25,143 nt of DNA from Nemertoderma westbladi (Eukaryota > Xenacoelomorpha > Nemertodermatida > Nemertodermatidae), in NCBI GenBank assembly GCA_032718475.1, contig JAUCBJ010002185.1, forward strand, positions 1-25,143, read 5' to 3'. This document shows, piece after piece, positions 17,879 through 25,143 of the stretch (positions within the stretch are counted from its first letter, which is position 1; every line of letters starts with the position of its first letter). The position numbers and the translations under genes were made by a program. The notes beneath the pieces are model-generated. The model saw nothing but the letters and a program-made list of their open reading frames with translations, made no database searches and was not told where the DNA came from.

Positions 17879-20139
17879 CTAAAACCTAGGCAGATCTTCA
17901 TCGCCAAACGCACTGACTTCAAAGCGATGAGTACTGCGCATTCTCGCTGTCCCTCCTGCAGTCATTGGTGGAGGTAGTTTTCTCATAATTGTATCAAACA
18001 GATGAGATCCATATTCTCTTGGATCGCACGAAACAACACAGATCGTGTCTGATAGTTTGTGACTAGATAGAATTCTCTTCTTATATTCCACATAGACCTC
18101 TGAGTCCGAGACTTCAACGATGTGTCCCACATAGTTCTTTGAGACACTTGAGTTATTATCATAAGGCACAGATAATAAGAGCCAGTCACCTTTATTTAAA
18201 GATCTTCCCGGATCATCGCTAGATTCATCAGAATTCAGTTCAGACAATCGATCTAAATCATTTGATAATGATGGCGTTTCCTCGTGTCCACTACTCTCCG
18301 ACGGACTGCCGCATGGGGGCTCCACCACTATATTGATCGTTTCTATCTCGGGCGAGCCATCGGTTGCCAGATTTCCTTCTTCCAGCGCGGTGATGACAAA
18401 ATCGCGACCTTTGGCAGATTGAGGGAATCGTTTACAGACAATATTACTTGGCAGATTTCGGTTGCATTCAACATAGTGAAAAGAACGAGTACCCTTTATT
18501 GTGTTCAACTTCAGATAAAACTCGTTATCTGTTGTCTTGTCTATGTTCTTACATTCTATGGTCCGAATTTTTATCTCATCGTTAACCGCATTGACAAAAT
18601 CGGAGGCAGACTTAATGGTACTCTGGCGAGTCTTGACTTTATTCCAGGCGTAACGTTTAACAGTGGCCCCGATACCGTCCACAGCCCCCTTCCCGTGATA
18701 CGATGCAAAATAATTCCAAACAAAGGAATCCAAGTCATGATCTTCGCGCTGCCTACAGATGTTGGCAATGTTGAATCTGTTTTTGAATTGAGAAGATGCC
18801 CCATCCGAAAACATTTGCACGTTTTTAACTAGGGGATTCTTCTGTATTTCTAAATCAAGAATTATACTTATAAAAGCATACACACAATACCTGTCGTGTG
18901 TTCTATCGTCACTAACTATTACGTATCTGGTGGCTTCTTTTTTGTACCAACAGCAAGCTGTAAATACTGTAACCTGCGGTGGATTCCAATGAGCCGACTG
19001 TACTTCATCTTGATAAGCTGCGGTGTAGTTCTGGGCAAAGTCGCATTGCATTCCCATTGTATTTTCCTTCTCAGATGTTGTTATAGAAATGAAGTTTTCA
19101 TGAGTTTTTCTCTTAATATAAACATGATTCAAAAATTCAGGAATTTCTTTCCTATTCAAAGTATCTACTAACATTTTCAATTGCATTTCTCGCAGAACCA
19201 TACTGAACTTTCCGCCTTTTGTGGACCATTCCTTGTAACTAATAATTTCCTCAGTATTGATACCGCTTTTAACCGCAAACTGTTGTTTATTATGACAATC
19301 GTCGCAGCGTTGATGACAACAATTATAGGTGTCTTCCTTATCACTGCAGATCATATCCGTATCTGCATACCTTGGTACTCTACAGATCATAGAAGCAATT
19401 GACTTAACCTTATATTTAAAGTTTTCGTGAATGAGGCGCAGGCAAACATTGTGCTTCGTTTCCTTTGATGGCAGAACATAGGGAGGGCGTAGCTCAGCAA
19501 ACTTTGACTTTCCGATGCTGGCATCGGAAAGTCTTGTTTAAATAACGAATATGTTTCGTGTAATGTGTACCGTAAGTACCTTTTCTGCTTGACAACCTTA
19601 TTCTTTCCGGCAAAGCGCAAAATTTTAAAGTCTTTCCGGCCTGGTGAGACCGAGCTAATCTCGTCAAGGCAATAAAACATTTCCACATTTCTCTTGGTAT
19701 CTAGTGACAAACAGTTCCGATGTCGAATGGGCCAATCTTCACCACTTGCCTTAGAAGAACATGGTATAATGTGCTTACTGTACAAATGCTCGATGACTAT
19801 TCTACGCATTTCCTTGTTTGATGGTAATGATCGCTGTGCTCTTCCACTTGCTCGTCTGATTGCAGCCTGCGATTTCAGAGTGACAGCTTCTAAGCGTTTG
19901 GTGAGGCGATGTTTTCTTACACGGAGTAAGCATTGGTGTCGTTCTTTGTTTACTTTCCTTTGAGCAGCAGCTTTCTCTCGAGCCGAACCATTTTTAACAG
20001 CCGATTTGATTTTTATCCTTTCCAATCGTTTTCTTTTTGCCTCCTTTTGTTTCAATTCAGCTAACTTTCCATCTTCAATTGCTTTGAGGTTTTGCCGTTC
20101 TCTGCGTTCTCTACACTTCTGAGCGTTTGACTTCGGCAT
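17879..20139 (-). pseudogene. transposase-like gene of the 3.6-kb element, one frameshift
   Basis: It starts at ATG 20139-20137 (MPKSNAQKCRERRERQ) with about 100 very basic residues, probably DNA-binding or nuclear-targeting. A middle domain follows with EMFYCLDEISSVSPGRKDF and KQKRYLRYTLHETYSLFK. The frame changes at about 19520 and continues as KFAELRPPYVLPSK, then CCHQRCDDCH (probable zinc-binding cluster), QCDFAQNYTAAYQDEVQS, FSDGASSQFKN and YHGKGAVDGIGATVKR. Aspartates in CDFA, SDGA and VDGIG are candidate RNase H-like catalytic residues (117, 196 and 238 counted from the internal ATG at 19390). An acidic serine-rich linker leads to a GDWLLLSV...YVGHIVEV segment resembling a small beta-barrel, and LPPP near the end. 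Joined length is about 753 residues. I recognise the motif set as a family of uncharacterised proteins recurrent in invertebrate genomes. The catalytic assignment is inference. Confidence 0.72.
19506..19533. repeat. perfect 28-bp hairpin at the transposase frameshift
   Basis: GACTTTCCGATGC, a TG loop, then GCATCGGAAAGTC. The arms are 13 of 13 complementary. The frame switch of the transposase-like gene must occur within or next to this hairpin. Confidence 0.9.
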
Positions 20140-21026
20140 CTTTTTTATTAGTCTTTATATTATTGGTTATTAGCTACCTGTATTTGTTTTCTACTGTATT
20201 CTCTATTAGTTATCGACGGGTAAATCTCAATGGACTGGACATGCGATACTTCTGTAAATGTATTAATCCTACTGGATATTTTTTCTATAAGTACATTATA
20301 AATGTGGGCATTTGACACATGTGCAGTATAATACAGGAAAGGCCTACTTAACAGTAGGCCTACTGCAGCAGTGCACCTCATCTTTCTTCAAACACACTTC
20401 AAAATTGCCACTAAAACAATTAAGTATGAATATCATTATTGCAATGGGGGAAGAGACACGTTTCAACCAATACACGAACAGTGTCGAACGTTACATAGTG
20501 TCGGACGTTACACCTCTTTAATTGGCCATAGTTCAATGCATTGCTTTTCATGTTAACCATTCTTGTGATAGTGTAGCGCCATCTTGCGTGGGCATGAAGA
20601 GAAAGAAAACTATTTTGTCAATTGGCTATTAGGAAAAAAATCAGAGAAAGAATTGTCAAAAAAAGTGTCGGACGTTACATTTTGAGGAGGGGAAGGCTAT
20701 TTCTGTATTAAATGAGATCTGGTAAGGTACTATATCTCAAAGTTCATGCCGTTAAATTTTACAGATCCCAGGCTTTACGTTGGTACCAAACAATGTATAC
20801 TTTTGCTGTTCCAGTTTGAATTCCAAGCTCTTCAAAATATGAAATTTTTGATACCAAATTTAGAAAAATTATCGGGTGTCCAAATTTTGGACTAATTGTC
20901 AATCAAAACTTCGGAAATTGCAAATAATTTTTGCAAATTCAGAAAATTCACATATTTTTACTACAGATAGGCTACTAAAACAGTGTTTTCAGTGTCGTTT
21001 TATTTTGAGTTAATGTGTCCCAATTT
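20140..21026. other. 5' flank of the transposase gene, with three motif copies
   Basis: The region upstream of the transposase start contains motif copies at 20481-20495 (one base different, GTGTCGAACGTTACA), 20498-20512 and 20665-20679, in the same orientation as those on the other side. The first two are 17 bases apart. A weak partial copy (CAGTGTCG) is at 20991-20998. The promoter must lie here, but I cannot identify a TATA box or initiator with confidence. No second gene is present. Confidence 0.75.
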
Positions 21027-21044
21027 CCATGGAAATGCCCATAT
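21027..21044 (-). repeat. right terminal inverted repeat
   Basis: Reads ATATGGGCATTTCCATGG on the minus strand; partner of 17402-17419. Followed by AACTTTT at 21045-21051. Confidence 0.75.
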
Positions 21045-21150
21045 AACTTTTAGGAACTAATAACTTTTGCGAATTTTTGTATAACTTTTGCAAAATTTAA
21101 TATGACTTTTGGTTATTTTTATATAGCTTTTAATACAACTTTTGCTAAAG
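21045..21150 (+). repeat. degenerate AACTTTTGC-type short repeats
   Basis: AACTTTT or close variants recur about every 17-28 bases (ATAACTTTTAGG, ATAACTTTTGCG, ATAACTTTTGCA, GACTTTTGG, AGCTTTTAA, CAACTTTTGC). The array begins directly at the transposon end. Its match to the proposed target duplication could therefore be coincidental, or the element may have inserted into such an array. Confidence 0.65.
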
Positions 21151-21171
21151 AAAATGGTGCTTGATCAAAAA

Positions 21172-21312
21172 GTTTCTTGTGTGCGAGGGGGGTCCAGCAA
21201 CAATTTACAGAAACAAGTTTCAGAAACTAGTTGTAGAAACAAATTGCAGAAACAAGTTTCTGTGTGTGAGGGGTCCAGCAACAAGTTTCAGAAACAAGTT
21301 GCAGAAACAAGT
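21172..21312 (+). repeat. minisatellite of 12-base units with a longer super-repeat
   Basis: Units of the form CAGAAACAAGTT recur about eight times with variation. Superimposed is a larger repeat in which a TTTCTTGTGTGCGAG or TTTCTGTGTGTGAG lead followed by GGGTCCAGCAACAA occurs twice (starting about 21172 and 21258). It is open in one plus frame as a Gln/Ser/Lys-rich peptide, but I see no sign that it is a gene. Confidence 0.8.
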
Positions 21313-22002
21313 TGTTCCGTGTATGCGCATGGATAGTAACACTGGAGGGGATGGCAAAATCTGTGCTTTAAAGGGTAATTGACTTGATTCAGTTGATAAT
21401 CAATAGCAAATATATATGGCACCTTCCTACAATATTAGTTTGTCAATAAGAGAAGGAAAAGTACAGTAGGCCTATAGGGTGTCCTTAAGCGTGTCCTTCT
21501 AGGTCGTGCCCATACAGTAGGTATGAATAAAAACTATGGGAATAATTTAGTATAAATACACCATCATTATTGTGTTATTCGCTTGGAAATCAAACTTAGA
21601 TAGTCGCAGATATTATGTATTCTGTGTAAAACACTGGCAAGACATGTCCTATTCGAGGTGAATTTGTATGCTGGTATAGTTTGCAACATGATTACTCTAT
21701 GCTCAAGGTATGTAAGTTACCTATAGTGTTGGGTTCATCATGGTGATGCCCCTAAAGAATGTTCAAGTAAATTATTATTATACATTTTTAAGATATAAAT
21801 TGTGTGTGGTATTGCTGTTCAAAATGTTGAAATATTCTTTGTTGTAAAAAGATATAACACATTTCACAGGTGGACACTTAATATGTGGAGTTACACTATG
21901 ATGAACTGCCTGCCGCATCTGAAACACACCTCTCCCATGAATCAAATTTAAATATACCATCATCAGTGTAATTTTATGAATCTTGGATATTGTAATTAAT
22001 TA
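21313..22002. other. gene-free stretch
   Basis: No supported gene, RNA or repeat structure apart from one TAGGCCTA at 21467-21474. Confidence 0.5.
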
Positions 22003-22154
22003 ATTCAACATAATAGAAAAATTAAACTTTCTAACAAGCAAATAATTCATTTCATTTCAATAAAATTCAATTTAATTCAATGTAATAGAAACATTAAACA
22101 TTCAATAATAATATAATTGCAAATAATAATAATAATTCAATTATTATTATTATT
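22003..22154. repeat. diverged 70-bp-spaced duplication and ATT hairpin
   Basis: TTAATTCAACATAATAGAAA (from 22003) and TTAATTCAATGTAATAGAAA (from 22073) each continue into ATTAAAC and TTC. Next to them, 22122-22154 is a hairpin of AAT units running into ATT units around a single C. Confidence 0.65.
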
Positions 22155-22169
22155 TAAATACAGTTCTTA

Positions 22170-22609
22170 CATATTACATAGAAATGATCCTTTACTGTCT
22201 TTCCTTTACGGAAATGAAATGAAACTGTATCACAGCCTGTCAAGCAATGTTAAGCAAGCAGACTGTGACACTTATCCTTCCTTTAATGTTGCAGCTGTTG
22301 CGTTTATGTCAATAACTTTTCCTGAGAATCGTTTCAAAGTTATTTTTGTAGCTGGTTTCATATTCCAAAAAAAGAACAATAAATGTACAAATATACATAT
22401 ATACAAATATCCGTATCATCCGCAGTAATCTGGATATGATTAAATTCATTAATAAACTTCAACATATAACTAATGATTATAACATCTGTTTCCTCATGTT
22501 TGAATTCCGAGTTATTTTCACCCACTAAGCACAGATTTGAATCCTTGTGGTCGTAGGCGTGGTTGCATAATATATCAATGAGTTGCTTTTTGCTGTTTTC
22601 ACATTTCAT
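22170..22609 (-). pseudogene. putative PIN/FEN1-like nuclease family fragment
   Basis: On the minus strand, an open stretch from 22609 reads CLVGENNSEFKHEETDVIII, then ITADDTDICI, after which the frame degenerates. In other frames the expected continuation appears: TLKRFSGKVIDINATAATL (about 22350-22280) and LLA, stop, HCLTGCDTVSFHFRKGKT (about 22250-22190). The series HEExD, DDTDV, IDINA, LTGCDTVS, GKGK is one I recognise from uncharacterised invertebrate repeat proteins. Clustered acidic residues suggest a PIN-like metal-dependent nuclease fold, which is inference. Frameshifts, a stop and a missing N-terminus make it a relic. Its parent element is unknown. Confidence 0.62.
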
Positions 22610-23480
22610 GACTGAGTCTGTATGTGTCTGAGTGTGTGATATGACTGAGTGTGAATGTATCTGGATTCAAATCGTATTGTTTTCCGCTTCCTTTTGTATT
22701 TTTCTGTCTCCGTTCTCTCTCATAATATTTAGTACTGTGTGACTGTAGTGATCAAATATAATAAACGTTTTGTGAGAGTTTGTGTATTTAGTGGTGAAGT
22801 TTTCACACTTTACCTACTTGGCCAGTGTATATGGTATAATGAGGCATTCCCATCGACCAGTTCCAAGTCTAGGTTCAAGAGTATCACAATAATGTGCAAT
22901 GCACAATAAAGCCGAATTTTAGCAACTGCGCATGCATCCATTTTCATTATTCATCATTTTCATTTTCACTAGCAACATGCTATGCTCTCTGTCCTCAACA
23001 ACATTATCATTAATATTAGGTTGCACATGTTCTTTACGAAGGGCCGTTAAGATATTCCTCTCCGCTGGTGATAAAAACATAAAAATATATTCATATTATA
23101 TCATAATACTTAGCTCATGTATCATATAAACCAGACATTATTTTATATTTTAGGAATACACAGTGCCGGTGGCTGCCATAACAAACACCAGCTACATCAA
23201 TTTCTATAAATAATCACCAAAGTTTGTGTCTAATCCAAGTAAATTTACAAGTCGGTAGGCTATACAGCTATACCATGTTGTTCTTATATTTAATATTAAT
23301 ATACTGTAGTTTTACTAGTTTTGTTTCACCAGCTAATTAAATCTACTAGCTAGCAAAATACATTAGCTACCGGTACCTGAAATTATTCAGTTACGATTTC
23401 AATTACATTGAAATCAATTTTTAGTGCTACTTCGATACTACTATCACTACTTCGGTACTACTTTGATACTACTACCACAC
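22610..23480. other. gene-free stretch
   Basis: No supported gene. A short open stretch at 22925-23080 on the minus strand was considered and set aside. GTGTG/ACTGAGT simple repeats occur around 22612-22670. Confidence 0.5.
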
Positions 23481-23484
23481 ACCC

Positions 23485-23690
23485 AGTTAAAACGGTGCTA
23501 GCATATTGCGAGCAACGTTCTGCAACATTTGTGCTAACATTTTGCCAGCACAGATGTCATACCCTTACCCTGTCTATATGCTAGCATTTTGCAAGCATTA
23601 ATTCCAGCATTATGCAAGCAAATTGTAAGAATATTAAATGCAGACCCCAGCATTATGCTAGCATTATGGTAACATTCTGCAACAAATATC
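23485..23690 (+). repeat. degenerate GCTAGCATT-type array
   Basis: Words such as GCTAGCATATTGC, GCTAACATTTTGCCAGCA, GCTAGCATTTTGCAAGCATT, AGCATTATGCAAGCA and AGCATTATGCTAGCATTATG recur with irregular spacing. Many are near-palindromic (AATGCTAGCATT). It has the look of a decayed short tandem repeat. Confidence 0.7.
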
Positions 23691-23839
23691 TACTGACTTG
23701 AAACATAGCCGACCCAAATCACTCTGACAGCCATACACTTTGCAAGCTTAGCAATGTTCTCAAGTCCAGAATCATTCGCTTAAGGGGGGTGGGTTACTCG
23801 TTTGGAAGTCAACATTTTGAAATACATACTTCTCCAAAA

Positions 23840-23965
23840 AGCAAATTTGGGGGCGTTCATAAAGTACGCCACGCACTGGGGGGGGGGGGGGAGGGGGGTG
23901 TCGATCTTGCGTGACATTTTGTGACAGAATAGGGAGGGGGGAGGGCGTGGGGGTGGTTTGTCGAC
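23840..23965 (+). repeat. GGGGGCGTTCATAAAGTACGCC motif with G13 tract
   Basis: A GGGGCGTTCATAAAGTACG word is followed by a G13 run (23879-23891) and a second G-rich stretch at 23932-23944, with GTGACA in between. The motif recurs in altered form at 24183-24250, suggesting two copies of one short dispersed repeat. Open minus-strand frames here are proline-rich readings of the C tracts and are not credible genes. Confidence 0.55.
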
Positions 23966-24182
23966 TTTTGTAAATGTCACGGCGATGTTCTATACTCAAA
24001 AACATTGTGTATTGTTGAGATAAGATATTTTTGTAGAGTTCGGTAGAGAGGGTTATGAAAGCGTAACCACCACACCTGTTCACGCCAGGAGGTTTCCAAA
24101 CACTAGGCCATATGTAGTACCAAGGTCGATCCTCCAGATGATAACGGCCGTAAGTGTCTGAAGGTGAAGATATCTACATCTA

Positions 24183-24250
24183 AGGGGCCGTACATAAATA
24201 ACGCTACGATTTGTTCAGCTAACCCCCCCCCCCCCCCCCCCCCCCTCCAC
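24183..24250 (+). repeat. GGGGCCGTACATAAATAACG motif with C23 tract
   Basis: GGGGCCGTACATAAATAACG is followed by a C23 homopolymer (24223-24245). It is the second copy of the motif at 23840, but with C instead of G in the homopolymer. Confidence 0.65.
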
Positions 24251-25143
24251 CTCCCCATATATAACATATTTTAAATGAAATTATTTATCTTTAAAAGACA
24301 TGTTTATCTTGCTATTATTATGTTATGTCTTATGTTTATAAAGACATATCGTCGAGTCTTGTTTGACACATAATTTTTTATCAAAAACTGGGCCCATAAT
24401 AATTTCATTTTAATGAAAGTTTCATTTTTTAATAACCCCAATATATTTTAAAATAAAATTTATAGAGATCTATAAAATTGCCCATCATTACAGTATTATT
24501 ACCCACAAAATTAGACCGCACAACACTTTAACTAAATATTTAGTGCGGGAGGCTAAAAAGTTTTATCATGCAAATGGAAGTATATTTTAGAAGCACCACT
24601 TCAGTAGACTATTTCACAAAAAAAGAATCTTGCAATTTCAATAAGCCTTCCTGCCAAAAAAATGTTTTGCAAACTACTGCTGGAAATTCCGTGTCACAGA
24701 AAATAATAGTAAAGATTAGTTATACATATATATAAATAAATATTATATAATATACCAGTAAAAAATATAATAGTAATACAGTAATAAAAAAAATAACAAA
24801 AATAAATCTATTATATTACTAATATTGTCTATAAACAATTATCTGACTATAAAAAGTTAAAATTACTTCGGAATGTCTCTGCTAGTCTCTCTCTCTGAAT
24901 GTCTCTATGTCATCAAAAAGTGGTCCTAATTACCTTCCGTCAGTCACGTTTGCGAAATATCTAATAATTTTTTTATTAACAAACATTACACCAAGTAATT
25001 TTTTTTGGTAATGCACATGGATGAACTCTACCCAAAAATGCATTTGAAAATTTGGCTTGCCATTAACTCACTCAAGTGAATGCAGTTAAGTAATTCGATT
25101 TTCTGTCAGTCACATTTTGAATTAATCAATAATCGCCAGGACT
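24251..25143. other. gene-free AT-rich end of the window
   Basis: No supported gene. It contains a short hairpin (TATGTCTT/AAGACATA, about 24327-24348), long AT-rich runs around 24720-24830, and a GAATGTCTCT direct repeat pair near 24871 and 24897. Confidence 0.5.

Larger units (their letters stand above)
17402..21044 (-). mobile_element. 3643-bp DNA transposon with a single transposase-like gene
   Basis: Its ends are inverted repeats ATATGGGCAWTTCCATRG (left 17402-17419; right 21027-21044), flanked by AACTTTT on both sides. Inside lie a 15-bp motif in seven direct copies, four beyond the 3' end of the gene and three upstream of it, and one long minus-strand gene at 17879-20139. Size, ends and content fit an autonomous cut-and-paste element. 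I could not assign a superfamily: the ends and candidate 7-bp duplication do not match the TTAA or TA targets of Kolobok, piggyBac or Mariner. The copy is inactivated by one frameshift. Confidence 0.75.

Noticed and set aside
17562-17889. Two overlapping plus-strand open frames of about 75 residues in the left flank of the transposon.
   Set aside because: They read across the GTGTCGGACGTTACA copies and T-rich DNA, with no domain, so they are chance frames.
18284-18832. 182-residue plus-strand open frame inside the transposase-like gene.
   Set aside because: It is antisense to a motif-bearing frame, has no recognisable domain, and its composition follows from the opposite strand.
19536-19542. 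TTTAAAC on the minus strand, a classic -1 slippery heptamer, just upstream of the transposase frameshift hairpin.
   Set aside because: The upstream frame reads it as TTT AAA C, not T TTA AAC, so it is out of phase. A -1 slip there would enter a frame with an immediate TAA.
22925-23080. Minus-strand open stretch of about 50 codons beginning FLSPAERNILTALRKEHV, preceded by a CAG acceptor-like site.
   Set aside because: There is no start codon, no recognised motif, and the second half is low-complexity Met/Lys/Asn. It is too weak to call an exon.
23772-24083. Proline-rich minus-strand open frames of 66 and 103 residues.
   Set aside because: They are translations of G/C homopolymers and dispersed repeat sequence.
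1-25143. CRISPR array, prokaryotic operon, rRNA or tRNA gene.
   Set aside because: No regular repeat-spacer structure, no ribosomal RNA landmarks and no complete tRNA cloverleaf were seen. All coding relics are of eukaryotic mobile-element type.

Overview
The window reads as a repeat-dense, AT-rich metazoan chromosome segment, most likely from an aquatic invertebrate. The reasons are long gene-poor stretches, relics of at least five transposable-element classes that typically occur together in invertebrate genomes, vertebrate-style microsatellites and homopolymers, and no bacterial gene organisation. The 8-bp palindrome TAGGCCTA occurs seven times. I recall frequent AGTAGGCCTA-type motifs from echinoderm and hemichordate sequence, but that is only a weak pointer and I do not assign a species. 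I see no unambiguous single-copy host gene.

Layout. 0-0.8 kb, minus strand: a frameshifted THAP zinc-finger coding segment and a possible downstream exon. 1.38-2.64 kb, plus strand: a Penelope-like reverse transcriptase with a broken YMDD site, interrupted by about 0.5 kb. 4.2-5.16 kb, plus strand: an eroded RTE-like retrotransposon lacking its 3' part. 5.33-10.2 kb, minus strand: a nearly intact CR1/Jockey-group non-LTR retrotransposon (element 1), with an intact 1027-residue endonuclease-RT ORF2 and an ORF1 broken only by a 4-base tandem duplication. 11.3-16.2 kb, minus strand: two pieces of a second non-LTR family (element 2), separated by about 2.1 kb carrying related GGGCAAAATAAC palindromes and ending in a hairpin with arms of about 47 bases. 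16.8-17.4 kb, minus strand: the C-terminal half of a PIF/Harbinger transposase.

17.40-21.04 kb holds the most interesting object: a 3643-bp DNA transposon with 18-bp terminal inverted repeats, a possible 7-bp target duplication, and seven direct copies of a 15-bp motif (GTGTCGGACGTTACA) on both sides of one minus-strand gene. That gene encodes an unassigned, probably RNase H-like transposase of about 750 residues. It is split by one frameshift located exactly inside a perfect 28-bp hairpin. From 21.05 kb to the end there are minisatellites, a pseudogene of a putative PIN/FEN1-like nuclease family (22.17-22.61 kb), a degenerate GCTAGCATT-type array, and two copies of a GGGGCCGTNCATAAA motif each next to a long G or C homopolymer.

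The genes do not form a pathway. They are layers of independent mobile elements, several probably inserted in or next to one another. Element 1 and the 3.6-kb transposon look youngest because each is close to full length and carries one visible coding lesion.
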